From Acidobacteriota bacterium (lineage in GTDB: Bacteria > Acidobacteriota > Blastocatellia > Chloracidobacteriales > JADJPF01), in contig JACQZQ010000035.1 in the NCBI GenBank assembly GCA_016213785.1, positions 56,113-120,112 of the forward strand: 64,000 nucleotides of DNA, given 5' to 3'. Under the pieces are notes generated by a model. The model saw only the letters and a list, made by a program, of their open reading frames with translations, was not told where the DNA came from and searched no databases. The position numbers were made by a program, and so were the translations under genes. Below are positions 63,912-64,000 of this stretch, in pieces. Position 1 is the first letter of the stretch. Each line of letters opens with the position of its first letter.

Positions 63912-64000
63912 GACAAAAAGAGCGCACTTAAGCTCAAAGCCTTTAGAAGTGACAGCATGAATGCTTTTGGGCAACATGCGTTCAATCAAAGAAAAAGAAG

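Noticed and set aside
1..64000. CRISPR arrays, tRNA or rRNA genes and insertion sequences
   Set aside because: No spaced direct repeats, cloverleaf pattern or transposase was seen; the tandem repeats are short and contiguous.

Overview
The window is low-GC bacterial chromosome, most likely from an Acidobacteriota species, perhaps a Blastocatellia-like lineage. This is inferred from two VWFA-related proteins of the type common in Acidobacteria, many Ser/Thr kinases and PP2C phosphatases, abundant secreted repeat proteins (FG-GAP, Asp-box, CARDB/DUF11-like, Ig-like), small cupredoxins and a two-heme c-type protein. No rRNA, tRNA, CRISPR array, insertion sequence, integrase or prophage gene was seen. 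Most genes are intact, and the only partial gene is the one cut by the left edge.

Layout. (1) 1-2.9 kb: the end of a gene cut by the window edge, then a membrane Ser/Thr kinase whose C-terminal half resembles that fragment. (2) 3.0-11.0 kb, minus strand: a membrane protein, a secreted FG-GAP propeller, a GAF histidine kinase, a PP2C phosphatase and a zinc-ribbon/FHA protein. (3) 11.2-14.6 kb, plus strand: the most notable locus, a compact ubiquitin-like conjugation operon. It encodes an E1, a small membrane zinc-binding protein, a ubiquitin-like protein ending in Gly-Gly-Ala, an E2 with catalytic Cys95 and a JAMM isopeptidase. A coiled-coil protein follows. (4) 15.9-20.2 kb: an M19 dipeptidase, a CARDB/DUF11-like protein ending in a cupredoxin, a small unknown protein and an enoyl-CoA hydratase. 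(5) 20.3-27.6 kb, minus strand: a second cupredoxin, a kinase fused to a formylglycine-generating-enzyme domain, a two-heme oxidoreductase, a porin and a second PP2C. (6) 28-30 kb: a SnoaL-like protein, an acyl-CoA dehydrogenase and a double-ACT protein. (7) 30.5-40.2 kb: large secreted Asp-box and Ig-like proteins, a CesT-like protein beside a helical partner, and a secreted lipase-like hydrolase. (8) 41.2-46.1 kb: a probable cytoskeletal cluster with a bactofilin, a pentapeptide/beta-helix protein, a proline-rich HhH protein and a facing proline-rich protein containing a C10 run. (9) 46.3-52.9 kb: a glutamine amidotransferase, a CPBP protease, an ECF sigma factor, and cyanophycin synthetase with cyanophycinase. 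(10) 53.2-56.7 kb: another kinase and a B12-type radical SAM protein. (11) 56.8-63.9 kb: a BatD-like and TPR pair facing two VWFA proteins.

How it may fit together. The E1-Zn-Ubl-E2-JAMM set has every part needed for processing, activation, conjugation and removal of a ubiquitin-like modifier. It is divergent from an FHA/PP2C pair, and kinases that could make phospho-threonine ligands for the FHA domain lie elsewhere in the window. The link between phospho-signalling and Ubl conjugation is inference from gene layout. All calls come from reading the sequence, and no database search was run.
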